A stretch of 64,000 nucleotides of DNA. It comes from Microbacterium paraoxydans (GTDB lineage: Bacteria > Actinomycetota > Actinomycetes > Actinomycetales > Microbacteriaceae). Both the position numbers and the translations under genes were made by a program. Below, in pieces: positions 52,997 to 60,164 of the stretch. Each line of letters begins with the position of its first letter. Within the stretch, counting starts at the first letter, position 1. The notes under the pieces are model-generated. The model ran no database searches, was not told the DNA's origin, and saw only the letters and a program-made list of their open reading frames with translations. The stretch is taken from positions 1,116,001 to 1,180,000 of the forward strand of contig NZ_JAGTUK010000001.1 in assembly GCF_018224615.1 (NCBI RefSeq), given 5' to 3'.

Positions 52997-53878
52997 TCAC
53001 TCCTTGTGCAGGGCGTCCTGGGCGGCCCCCGCAACCTTCTCCACGAGGTTCGGCAGCTCCGTGGTGCCGTAGAACCGCGCGTCCGGGTGAGTGGGCGGCG
53101 GCATCTCGGCCGTGGTCGTGGGTCCCTCGTGGTAGCTGAACTCCCCGTGACCGTCCGGCGTCGGACCCGAGGCCCAGGTTCCCTCGGCCGCGGCAGGACC
53201 GTCGCTGAAGTTGAGGTACTGATACGACACGTCGCGGTGCTCCTTCGACAGCGGGAAGTTGCTCGGCACCGGCAGCGCCTCGGCACCCTCCGCCTTCAAC
53301 TCCTCCGCCGCGGCCAGCCACTGGTTCTGGTGCATCGTGTCTCGTGCCAGCAGGAAGCTCAGCAGGTCGCGCACACCGTGGTCGTCGGTCATGTGGTACA
53401 GCCGAGCCACCTGCACCCTGCCCTGCATCTCGGCGTTCGCATTGGCCATGAAGTCGGCCAGCAGGTTGCCGCTCGCGGTGATGTACGAGCCCTGCCACGG
53501 GTTTCCGTTGCTGTCGACCGGGCGGGCGCCCGCACCGGCCACGATGCCCTGCTGCACGTCGGTCCCGCCGACGATCGCTGCCACGGTCGGGTCGTCCTGC
53601 ACGGCGTCCTCCGTGATCCCGAGCGGGGACTTCTCGAGCAGCTGGGCGATCATGACCGCGAGCATCTCGACGTGTCCCATCTCCTCCGCGCCGATGCCGA
53701 ACACCAGGTCGCGGTACTTGCCGGGGACGTGCATGTTCCAGGCCTGGAACTGGTACTGCAGGGCGACGGTGATCTCGCCGTACTGCCCGCCGAGGACCTC
53801 CTGCAGCTTGCGCGCGTAGACCGCGTCCGGGGCCTCCGGCGTCGCCGAGAACTGGAGCTCCTGTCGATGGAAGAACAT
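52997..53878 (-). CDS. Manganese catalase
   Basis: Dimanganese, non-haem catalase that disproportionates hydrogen peroxide. 293 residues of a ferritin-like four-helix bundle. Metal ligands are visible: Glu in GEITVALQYQFQAWN, Glu and His in GIGAEEMGHVEML, Glu in NANAEMQGRVQVARLYHM and His in LLARDTMHQNQW. The carboxy end is Pro/Gly-rich. The start ATG 53878 has AAAAGG upstream. It depends on manganese, and a manganese riboswitch is present at 21.1 kb, though nothing in this gene's leader resembles one. It is divergent from the M20 peptidase gene. Confidence 0.96.
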   Translation of the reverse strand: MFFHRQELQFSATPEAPDAVYARKLQEVLGGQYGEITVALQYQFQAWNMHVPGKYRDLVFGIGAEEMGHVEMLAVMIAQLLEKSPLGITEDAVQDDPTVAAIVGGTDVQQGIVAGAGARPVDSNGNPWQGSYITASGNLLADFMANANAEMQGRVQVARLYHMTDDHGVRDLLSFLLARDTMHQNQWLAAAEELKAEGAEALPVPSNFPLSKEHRDVSYQYLNFSDGPAAAEGTWASGPTPDGHGEFSYHEGPTTTAEMPPPTHPDARFYGTTELPNLVEKVAGAAQDALHKE

Positions 53879-54072
53879 GTCCGCACCTTTTCCTCTTCTT
53901 TGTGGATGAGCGGGCCATGCAACGCCCCGATGTCAGATCGGGTCAGGGCCTTTCCAAACCGCGAAGCGGCTGGGACAATCGCGCGGCTCAGGGCGCGTCG
54001 CCCGTGATAGGCCCCCTTCACGCCGGCGTCAAGCCCGGCGACGAAAAGCGGGACACAGACCAGGGTGGCGAT

Positions 54073-55464
54073 ATGGCGGAGGAACAGGCGGGCGTGGACC
54101 GGATCTCGGCGTTCCTGCGCGGCAACCTCGACGACATCGTCGCCCGGCTCTCGACCGGTGTCGCGATCCCCTCGGTCTCGGCCGATCCGGAGCGGGCCGG
54201 CGACCTGGCGCGCTCGGCGCGATGGATCGCGGGGGAGCTGCGGGAGGTCGGTCTCACCACGACGCTGCTGCCGGCCGGCGACTCGGTCACCGTGTTCGCC
54301 GAGACCGAAGCCGTTCCTGGTGCGCCCACCGTGCTGGTCTACAGTCACCACGACGTGCGCGCCGCCAAGCCCGAGGAATGGGCGGAGACCGCGCCGTTCA
54401 CCCCGGTGCGCCGCGACAACCGCCTGTACGGGCGTGGGGCATCGGACGCGAAAGGTCAGGTGCTCGCGCACGTGTGGGCGCTGCGGGCGCTCGCCGCGGT
54501 CGACGGGGCGCCAGGGCTCACCGTGAAACTGCTGATCGACGGCGAGGAGGAGATCGGTTCGCCGCACCTCCTGCGCCTTCTCGACGACGACCCCGAGCGC
54601 TTCGCGTGCGACCTCGTCGTGTTCTCCGACACGATCCAGTGGCGTGCCGACGCCCCGGCGCCGGTGACCTCGATGCGCGGCACCGTCACGGCCACGCTCA
54701 CGGTGCACGGCCCCGCGCGCGACGTGCACAGCGGCGCAGCCTCCGGGGTGACACTCAACCCGGCGCTCGCCCTCGCTCGCGTGCTCGCCGGGATGCACGA
54801 CGCGGCCGGGCGCATCGCGGTCCCCGGCCTGCTCGATCGGGTCGCGCCGACCTCCCCGCAACGCGCGGCCGAACTCGCCGCCCTGCCGTTCGACGAGGCG
54901 GACTGGCTGGAACGCACGGAGACCCGCGCGGTCGTGGGGGAGCCGGGCCACACCGTGCCGGAGCGTCTGTGGACGCGGCCGGCGATCGAGGTGATCTCCC
55001 TGCTGGCCGGTGATCCGGACGGCCTCGAGCGCTCGGTCATCCCGCGTGAGGCCACGGCGTCGCTGAGCGTGCGCACGGTTCCGGGCCAGCGCATCCCGGA
55101 GGTCGTGGAGCACCTGCGGGCGTACGTGGCCGCGGCGATGACCGACGGGGCGTCCTACACGTTCGAGGCCGACGAAGACATCGCACAGGAGCCGTATTCC
55201 TCGCCCGACGACGCCGTGCTCGACGCCCTGGAGCGCGCCCTCGCCCTCGGGTACGGACTCCCGGTGCGCGGACGCATGGGCAACGCGGGCGGCGGACCGG
55301 CGGAATGGTTGTCGGGTCGTCTCGGCGCGCCGGTGTACTTCCTCGGCACCGGGCTCCCCGAGGACCATTGGCACGCGAGTGACGAGAGCATCGACCTCGA
55401 CATGCTCGTGCGGGGCGCGGCCACGATCGCCCACCTGTGGCGTGAGCTCCGACCACCGCGATGA
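54073..55464 (+). CDS. M20 family metallopeptidase (dipeptidase type)
   Basis: 463 residues. Zinc-binding motifs of the M20 group are VLVYSHHDVRAAKPEEW near residue 90, GRGASDAKGQVLAHVWAL near 122, and the catalytic Glu pair in LLIDGEEEIGSPHL; the dimerisation domain (about 205-320) and NAGGGPAEWL, HASDESIDLDML follow. This pattern fits cytosolic carnosinase/DapE-like dipeptidases. Start ATG 54073 follows GGGTGG. The 194-base gap to the divergent catalase gene holds promoters but no recognised element. Confidence 0.93.
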   Translation: MAEEQAGVDRISAFLRGNLDDIVARLSTGVAIPSVSADPERAGDLARSARWIAGELREVGLTTTLLPAGDSVTVFAETEAVPGAPTVLVYSHHDVRAAKPEEWAETAPFTPVRRDNRLYGRGASDAKGQVLAHVWALRALAAVDGAPGLTVKLLIDGEEEIGSPHLLRLLDDDPERFACDLVVFSDTIQWRADAPAPVTSMRGTVTATLTVHGPARDVHSGAASGVTLNPALALARVLAGMHDAAGRIAVPGLLDRVAPTSPQRAAELAALPFDEADWLERTETRAVVGEPGHTVPERLWTRPAIEVISLLAGDPDGLERSVIPREATASLSVRTVPGQRIPEVVEHLRAYVAAAMTDGASYTFEADEDIAQEPYSSPDDAVLDALERALALGYGLPVRGRMGNAGGGPAEWLSGRLGAPVYFLGTGLPEDHWHASDESIDLDMLVRGAATIAHLWRELRPPR

Positions 55465-55466
55465 CT

Positions 55467-55502
55467 CCGCCGGGGGCCGTGAGGAGGAGCGGTCCCCGGC
55501 GG
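55467..55502 (+). terminator. Hairpin after the M20 peptidase gene
   Basis: A 12-bp stem (55467-55478 with 55491-55502, one G-U), loop 12 bases, starting two bases after the stop codon. Its 3' arm almost touches TACGCT (55505-55510), the -10 of the next gene, so it could also act as a regulatory site. Confidence 0.6.
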
Positions 55503-55504
55503 GA

Positions 55505-55510
55505 TACGCT
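55505..55510 (+). promoter_or_regulatory. -10 element of the alpha/beta hydrolase-like gene
   Basis: TACGCT, leader about 90 bases before ATG 55608. Confidence 0.45.
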
Positions 55511-55607
55511 GGACAGAGGCGGCAACGGCCGCGGCGCGGGTCGCAGGAGCTCGGCGCGCTCGACCGCCTGCGTTCCAGACACCGACGCCACGAGGAGAGC
55601 GACGCCG

Positions 55608-56177
55608 ATGACCGACACCCAGATCTTCGAGCCAGAGGGCCGCGCGATCCCCTTCGTGGACGAGGGTGACGGACCCGTCAAGCTCGTACTGATCCAGGAG
55701 CGCGACCTGGCTGCCGACGTGCTCGGTGTCGTCGGGCACTACCTCGCCGAGGAAGCCGGGTTCCACGTGCTGCGCATCGGGCATCGCGCGGACGGCGTCG
55801 ACGCCTCGCTCGACGATCGAGTGGCCGACGCGCTCGCCGTGATCGACCACGTGGGTCTCGCTGACACCTGGATCGGCGGGCACGGCTTCGGCGGCACGGT
55901 CGCGCGTGCGTTCGCCCTCGCCCACCCCGACCGCGTCAACGGCATCGCCCTGCTCGGTGTGGAAGACGTGGACGTGCCGCTCGCGCCGGTCGTCCCGGTG
56001 CTGCTCATCCAGGGTACGGACGACACCGACACCCCGGCCGCGAACGCCGAGACCCTGCAGGCCGGCGCCCCTGAGCGTGCCAGCATCAAGACCATCGAGG
56101 GCGGGGGCCACCTCTTCCCGATGACCCACCCGATCGAGACCGCCGTGGTGCTCGAGGAGTACCTCGACTGGGACTGA
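55608..56177 (+). CDS. Alpha/beta hydrolase-fold protein lacking the nucleophile serine
   Basis: 189 residues of a small alpha/beta hydrolase fold. The nucleophile elbow, normally G-x-S-x-G-G, reads WIGGHGFGGTVARAFAL, so the serine position is glycine. The acid region LLIQGTDDTDTPAANAE and the base histidine in EGGGHLFPMTHP are kept. The lid domain is nearly absent. It may be a non-catalytic binding protein or use another residue. GAGGAG lies about 10 bases before the ATG. A shared terminator follows. Confidence 0.82.
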   Translation: MTDTQIFEPEGRAIPFVDEGDGPVKLVLIQERDLAADVLGVVGHYLAEEAGFHVLRIGHRADGVDASLDDRVADALAVIDHVGLADTWIGGHGFGGTVARAFALAHPDRVNGIALLGVEDVDVPLAPVVPVLLIQGTDDTDTPAANAETLQAGAPERASIKTIEGGGHLFPMTHPIETAVVLEEYLDWD

Positions 56178-56182
56178 ACGCA

Positions 56183-56215
56183 CGGATGCCGCGACCGTGT
56201 CGGCCGCGGCATCCG
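56183..56215. terminator. Bidirectional terminator between hydrolase-like and IscA-like genes
   Basis: An 11-bp stem CGGATGCCGCG (56183-56193) with 56205-56215, and an inner CCG/CGG extension. The arm sequence repeats that of the phoH-fumC terminator. Confidence 0.82.
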
Positions 56216-56226
56216 AAGTCCGTCGG

Positions 56227-56526
56227 TCAGGCGACCTGCGGGAGAACGGCGAAGGACACGGAGCCCTCGTCGTCGACACCCGCGTCCAGGACCTTGTCGT
56301 CGAGGGCGGCCGCGGCCGCATCGTCGAGGAAGAGACGCGTTCCCTGGATCTCCACGACCTGATCAGCCGGTTCCGGGTCGGCCGTGACGGCGACGGCGAG
56401 ATGCGCTGCGCCCGAGGCGTCCTGCGCCGGGGCGGAGTGGATCCGCAGGCCCGCGTCCGGCGCGTCGTTCTGCCGACTCACGAGGGTCGACACGATGGCG
56501 GTGGCGTTGTCGGTGAGGGTGAGCAC
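56227..56526 (-). CDS. Cysteine-free HesB/IscA-like protein
   Basis: 99 residues. The order of elements (LTLTDNATAIVSTLV, AGLRIHSAP, VVEIQGTRLFLDDAAAAALDDKVLD, then SVSFAVLP) follows A-type iron-sulfur carriers, but all three cluster cysteines are absent and no cysteine occurs at all, so cluster carriage is not expected. Start GTG 56526 is chosen because AAGGAG lies eight bases upstream; a longer frame to 56577 lacks a ribosome site. Confidence 0.78.
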   Translation of the reverse strand: MLTLTDNATAIVSTLVSRQNDAPDAGLRIHSAPAQDASGAAHLAVAVTADPEPADQVVEIQGTRLFLDDAAAAALDDKVLDAGVDDEGSVSFAVLPQVA

Positions 56527-56631
56527 GAAGCTCTCCTTTCCGGTCGGGTCGTGCCGCGGTCGCGACACCTCCGCCACGATTCCGGCCTCCGCCGAGCGAC
56601 TCCACCCCCTTGCGTCTGAGGAGCGTCGCGT

Positions 56632-57120
56632 TTACTCTCGCAGCCGCTTGCGGAGGAACACCTGCGCGGTGCCGTCGCCATCGGGCACCCGCTCGTGCTC
56701 CACGTAACCGCACGACGTGTACAGCCGGAGGTTGGCCTCGCTCAGGCTGCCCGTGAAGAGCTCCGCGACCGGCGCATGCGACGCCTGCTCCGCGGCCTCC
56801 AGCAGCCGACGCCCGATCCCCTCGCCCTGCATGTCCGGAGCGATCGCGATGCGGCCGATGAGCAGCAGGTCGTCCTTCTCCACATAGCGGATCGCCCCCA
56901 CCAGTCGACCGTCCACGCGCGCCGTGAAGCCGGATTCCGACCGCAGCTCGGCCTCGAGCTCCGCGAGCGTCTGGGTGAGGGGCGGCATGTCCACGCTGCC
57001 GTAGATCGCGGCTTCCGAGACGAAGGCCGCCCGCTGCACGGTCAGCACCTCGCCCGCATCGGCATCGCTGATCGGGGAGATCACGATCTCCGGGCCCTCC
57101 TTGTGCTCGCTGCTGGTCAC
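56632..57120 (-). CDS. GNAT-family N-acetyltransferase
   Basis: 162 residues with a single GNAT domain. Beta-4/alpha-3, the acetyl-CoA pyrophosphate loop, is RIAIAPDMQGEGIGRRLLEA near residue 90-110, and the end has LYTSCGYVEHERVPDG. The acceptor is unknown; the sequence is close to tabtoxin-resistance/RimI-like general GNATs. GTG 57120 is the likely start. It is divergent from dps, with a 120-base gap. Confidence 0.9.
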   Translation of the reverse strand: MTSSEHKEGPEIVISPISDADAGEVLTVQRAAFVSEAAIYGSVDMPPLTQTLAELEAELRSESGFTARVDGRLVGAIRYVEKDDLLLIGRIAIAPDMQGEGIGRRLLEAAEQASHAPVAELFTGSLSEANLRLYTSCGYVEHERVPDGDGTAQVFLRKRLRE

Positions 57121-57215
57121 GCTTCCGCCTCTCTCGTGTCGTTCGGGGACTCCGCCACGTTCGACCGGGAGTCGGGTGGGTGTCAACCCCCTCGATCCGG
57201 GGCGGTCGTCGTGGT

Positions 57216-57221
57216 TAGCGT
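57216..57221 (+). promoter_or_regulatory. -10 element of dps
   Basis: TAGCGT, giving a leader of about 13 bases that contains AGGAGG. Confidence 0.5.
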
Positions 57222-57240
57222 CGCGGCAGGAGGACACACC

Positions 57241-57789
57241 ATGGCAGAGAACACGAAGAAGAACGGCGCCGCCAAGAGCGGAGGCAGCACCCGGGTTAAG
57301 ACCACCCGTCAGCAGAACGCGGAGAAGGGCTTCACCGCCTCGTCCACTCTCGCGGCGAACCTGCAGGCCGTGCTGGTCGACCTGATCGAGCTCTCACTGC
57401 AGGGCAAGCAGGCGCACTGGAACGTCGTCGGCAGGAACTTCCGCGACACGCACCGCCAGCTCGACGAGATCATCGAGGATGCGCGCACCTTCAGCGACAC
57501 GATCGCCGAGCGCATGCGCGCGCTGCACGCGGTGCCGGACGGCCGCAGCGCCACCATCGCGAAGACCACGACGCTTCCCGAGTTCCCCACGGGAGAGGTG
57601 TCGACCACGGAGACGATCGACCTCGTGACCGAGCGGCTCGAGGCCACCGTCGCGACCCTCCGCGGCGTGCACGACGACGTGGACGAGGAAGACCCCACCT
57701 CGGCCGATCTGCTGCACGCCGTGATCGAGCGCCTCGAGCAGTTCGCCTGGATGGTGAGCGCCGAGAACCGCAGCCCCGCCGGTCGCTGA
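57241..57789 (+). CDS. dps: Dps family DNA-binding ferritin
   Basis: Mini-ferritin that oxidises and stores iron and protects DNA from peroxide. 182 residues. A Lys/Gly/Ser-rich amino-terminal extension (1-26) suits DNA binding; the four-helix core has the inter-subunit ferroxidase ligands in LSLQGKQAHWNVVGRNF and HRQLDEIIEDARTFSDTIAERM. AGGAGG seven bases before the ATG supports the start. Together with the manganese catalase 3.4 kb away it is part of the peroxide defence. Confidence 0.95.
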   Translation: MAENTKKNGAAKSGGSTRVKTTRQQNAEKGFTASSTLAANLQAVLVDLIELSLQGKQAHWNVVGRNFRDTHRQLDEIIEDARTFSDTIAERMRALHAVPDGRSATIAKTTTLPEFPTGEVSTTETIDLVTERLEATVATLRGVHDDVDEEDPTSADLLHAVIERLEQFAWMVSAENRSPAGR

Positions 57790-57842
57790 GCGCGCCGTGC
57801 CATCGCCGTCGTCGTCGTGCCCTTCGCGCGAGACGGCGGCGA

Positions 57843-58355
57843 TCACGTGTCGGCGCGGGCCCGGCGCAGGAAACCGGGCAGCGCCATCCACAGTCCCGTC
57901 ACGAGGACGAGCGCCGCGACGAGCGCGACGAGCCCGGCCGTGCGGTTCACGGTGAAGTCGACGATGAGGGTGGTGACACCGATCGTCAGCGCCCCGATCA
58001 CCACCAGATCGACCTTCACGATGCGCGCCGCGATCCGCACCAGCTCCGGCTTCTGCCGCGTGCCGAACAGCGCCCGGTGCATCCCGACCGGAGCGAGCGC
58101 GAGGATGGTGGCGATCGCGGCGAGCGCCACCAGCACCACGTACAGGTCGCGCTGCACCTCGTCCATGTCGGTGAACCGGGGCTGGAAGGCCACGGCCAGC
58201 AGGAACCCGGTGAGGATCTGCGTACCGGTCTGCATCACGCGGAGCTCCTGCAGCAGTTCGTCCCAGTTGCGGTCGGCGCGCTCGTTCGGGGTCTCGTCGC
58301 GCCCGTCGTCGCGGTCGTCCCGGTCTTCCGGTCCGCGGCGTGCTTCTGCTGTCAT
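57843..58355 (-). CDS. DUF6328-like membrane protein
   Basis: 170 residues: a highly charged amino terminus (RRGPEDRDDRDDGRDE), then four hydrophobic segments with RVMQTGTQILTGFLLAVAFQ and a basic pair-rich loop, typical of DUF6328 proteins of unknown function. The ATG at 58355 has GAGACT six bases upstream. It converges with dps; a CGCCGTC/GACGGCG repeat lies between them. Confidence 0.78.
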   Translation of the reverse strand: MTAEARRGPEDRDDRDDGRDETPNERADRNWDELLQELRVMQTGTQILTGFLLAVAFQPRFTDMDEVQRDLYVVLVALAAIATILALAPVGMHRALFGTRQKPELVRIAARIVKVDLVVIGALTIGVTTLIVDFTVNRTAGLVALVAALVLVTGLWMALPGFLRRARADT

Positions 58356-58361
58356 GGACAC

Positions 58362-58367
58362 AGTCTC
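58362..58367 (-). promoter_or_regulatory. Possible -10 element of the DUF6328-like gene
   Basis: Minus strand GAGACT, six bases, ATG at 58355. NANNNT match only. Confidence 0.4.
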
Positions 58368-58436
58368 GTGGCGGAAATCCCGCCGTGTCCAGAAGGTTGC
58401 GCGGGAGCCCGCGAGCACTCTCGGAAAGGATCACGA

Positions 58437-58640
58437 ATGACGCTTCCCCCGATCGACGAGTGGTGGCCGGAGCTGTCCGACGAGGCGCAACGTGCGGTCC
58501 TCGGCGGCGGCTCGCGGCACCTCGATGACGACGTGCGCGAGCAGATCCGGGAGATCACGGGAGCCGTGGTCGGGATGATCGAGTCGCTCTCCGACGACGA
58601 CCTCGCCTACGCGCGGGAGCACGCACCGGCAGACGACTGA
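58437..58640 (+). CDS. Small acidic protein, unknown function
   Basis: 67 residues, acidic, helical: IDEWWPELSDEAQRAVLGGG, then DDDVREQIREITGAVVGMIE. No signal or membrane segment. A GGAAAGGA ribosome site lies seven bases before the ATG and codon third positions are strongly GC, which support real coding. Family not recognised. Confidence 0.75.
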   Translation: MTLPPIDEWWPELSDEAQRAVLGGGSRHLDDDVREQIREITGAVVGMIESLSDDDLAYAREHAPADD

Positions 58641-58662
58641 GCGCGGCGTCGGCCGAGGACGG

Positions 58663-59238
58663 TCAGGCCCGCTCGCCTTCCTCGCGCAGCCTCGGTTCGG
58701 TGCGCCGCTCCGGCCGGACACCGTGTTTGTCGGCGTAGAACGCGCGGATGCGGTCCATGTCGGCGGAGACGTCTCCGGTCAGGTCGATGGTCGGTCCGAG
58801 CCCCGTGGTCATGGTCGCGCGGTCGACGAAGCCCAGGGTCACGGGCATGCCCGTCTCACGCGCGATGCGGTAGAAGCCGGACTTCCAGTACGCGTTGCCG
58901 CCGCGGGTGCCGTCCGGTGTGACGACCAGACCGAACACGGTTCCCGCGTGCACCTGCGCCACCACATCGCCGACGACCCTGGCGGGGTCGGACCGATCGA
59001 CCGGGATGCCGCCGAGTCTCCGCATGATCGGACCGCGCCAGCCGCGGAACAGGCTCTTCTTGCCCAGCCAGTGCACGTCGATGCCGAGGCGCCAGGCGAT
59101 CGCGAGCATCAGCACGAAATCCCAGTTCGAGGTGTGCGGAGCGCCGACCAGCACGGTCGGGCGCGTCGGGGCGTCCTCGCCGGTGAGGGTCCAGCGGCTG
59201 AACGCCCAGAACACGCGGGCCAGCAGTCTTCTGAGCAT
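58663..59238 (-). CDS. PlsC-like acyltransferase
   Basis: 191 residues of the glycerolphosphate acyltransferase superfamily. The catalytic HxxxxD motif is VGAPHTSNWDFVLML near residue 35; GGIPVDRSDP and VTPDGTRGGNAYWKSGFYRIA are the second and third blocks. Likely 1-acylglycerol-3-phosphate acyltransferase or a related membrane lipid enzyme; the short length lacks extra membrane helices. ATG 59238 has TAGCGT six bases upstream. Confidence 0.88.
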   Translation of the reverse strand: MLRRLLARVFWAFSRWTLTGEDAPTRPTVLVGAPHTSNWDFVLMLAIAWRLGIDVHWLGKKSLFRGWRGPIMRRLGGIPVDRSDPARVVGDVVAQVHAGTVFGLVVTPDGTRGGNAYWKSGFYRIARETGMPVTLGFVDRATMTTGLGPTIDLTGDVSADMDRIRAFYADKHGVRPERRTEPRLREEGERA

Positions 59239-59244
59239 CCGTCA

Positions 59245-59250
59245 ACGCTA
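59245..59250 (-). promoter_or_regulatory. -10 element of the PlsC-like gene (leaderless geometry)
   Basis: Minus strand TAGCGT, six bases, ATG at 59238. It lies five bases before, outside, the stop of the next upstream gene. Confidence 0.6.
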
Positions 59251-59261
59251 GGGGAGCGGGC

Positions 59262-59858
59262 CTATCGATCCGCTGGCGGTGCCGGGTCGACGCGCTCGCC
59301 TGTCAGCGCCGTCACCACCGCGGGCGGGAGACCGGGGACGGGATCGACGGGCACGGCCAGGGCCTGCAGGGCGCGACTGAAGTAGTTGCGCGCGGCGGCC
59401 GCGAGCGTGATGTCCACGATTTGCCGGTCGGTGAAGCCGGCGTCGCGCAGCTCCTGCGTGTCCCGGTCGGTCATGGCGGACGCGTCGCGCGACAGGCGGT
59501 CGGCATACCGCACCACCACCTGCTCCTGCGGGGTGAAGGCGCTGTCGTCGCCCTGACCGAACGCGGCGAGTCCGGCCTCGTCGAGCACGCCGACGCGGAG
59601 GGAGCGCCGGCCGTGGGCGAGCAGGCAGTGCGTCGATCCGATCGCGCGGGCGGCCCCGAGCGTCGCGGCCTCGTAGACGCGCACGCCGATGGAGGGCACG
59701 ATCGCGTGCACCAGGGCTTCGAACGCGGCGTGCGCCTCCGGGTTGACCGCCATCGCCTGGGTGTGTGCGTACACGAACCCGTCGTCGGCGAGGTCGCCGT
59801 CGTACATGGCGGCGACGTGGCCCTCGGCTGTCGCGGCCAGCGGGGTCTGGATGATCAT
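59262..59858 (-). CDS. Carboxymuconolactone decarboxylase/AhpD-like protein
   Basis: 198 residues of the AhpD-like fold. The active-site stretch is LGAARAIGSTHCLLAHGRRSL: the resolving-cysteine position of CxxC is not cysteine, but the Cys-x3-His pair is present, as in peroxidase-related members with one active cysteine. A second helical repeat has FTDRQIVDITLAAAARNYFSRAL. Start ATG 59858 has GAGGAG seven bases upstream. Substrate unknown. Confidence 0.85.
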   Translation of the reverse strand: MIIQTPLAATAEGHVAAMYDGDLADDGFVYAHTQAMAVNPEAHAAFEALVHAIVPSIGVRVYEAATLGAARAIGSTHCLLAHGRRSLRVGVLDEAGLAAFGQGDDSAFTPQEQVVVRYADRLSRDASAMTDRDTQELRDAGFTDRQIVDITLAAAARNYFSRALQALAVPVDPVPGLPPAVVTALTGERVDPAPPADR

Positions 59859-59974
59859 GTCGGCTCCTCGCGTTCGGGGCCGTGTCGCCGGGGCACGGCC
59901 CGCGTCACCCCGAACGATACGCCGCACCGCTGAGGCCGGAAAGAGCGTTCGGCGCCCATGGCTCGCAGCGGGCG

Positions 59975-59980
59975 TACGAT
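59975..59980 (+). promoter_or_regulatory. -10 element of the 48-residue peptide gene (leaderless geometry)
   Basis: TACGAT, six bases (cgaggg), ATG at 59987. Confidence 0.6.
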
Positions 59981-59986
59981 CGAGGG

Positions 59987-60133
59987 ATGACCGAGAAGAC
60001 GCAGCAGGACGCGGGCCTGGAGACGCCGGCCGCGTTGCAGCCGCTCCCCGTCGCCCTCGAGCTGAACGACGCCGCCGCCGCGGGCTTCTGCGCCAACGGC
60101 GTCTGCCAGCTCCCCGCGCCGCCGACGCGGTAG
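59987..60133 (+). CDS. 48-residue peptide with C-terminal CxxxxC
   Basis: 48 residues: a hydrophilic first part (TEKTQQDAGLETPAALQPLP), then ALELNDAAAAGFCANGVCQL and a short Pro-rich end. The two cysteines (FCANGVC) lie about 13 and 8 residues from the end. It has the leaderless promoter geometry seen for real genes nearby, which is the main reason to call it. Possible roles are a metal-binding peptide or a precursor of a modified peptide; neither is shown. No maturation enzyme adjoins it; the convergent neighbour is a drug exporter. Confidence 0.6.
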   Translation: MTEKTQQDAGLETPAALQPLPVALELNDAAAAGFCANGVCQLPAPPTR

Positions 60134-60164
60134 GAGCGACAGACGCCGTCGCGATCCTGGGGTG

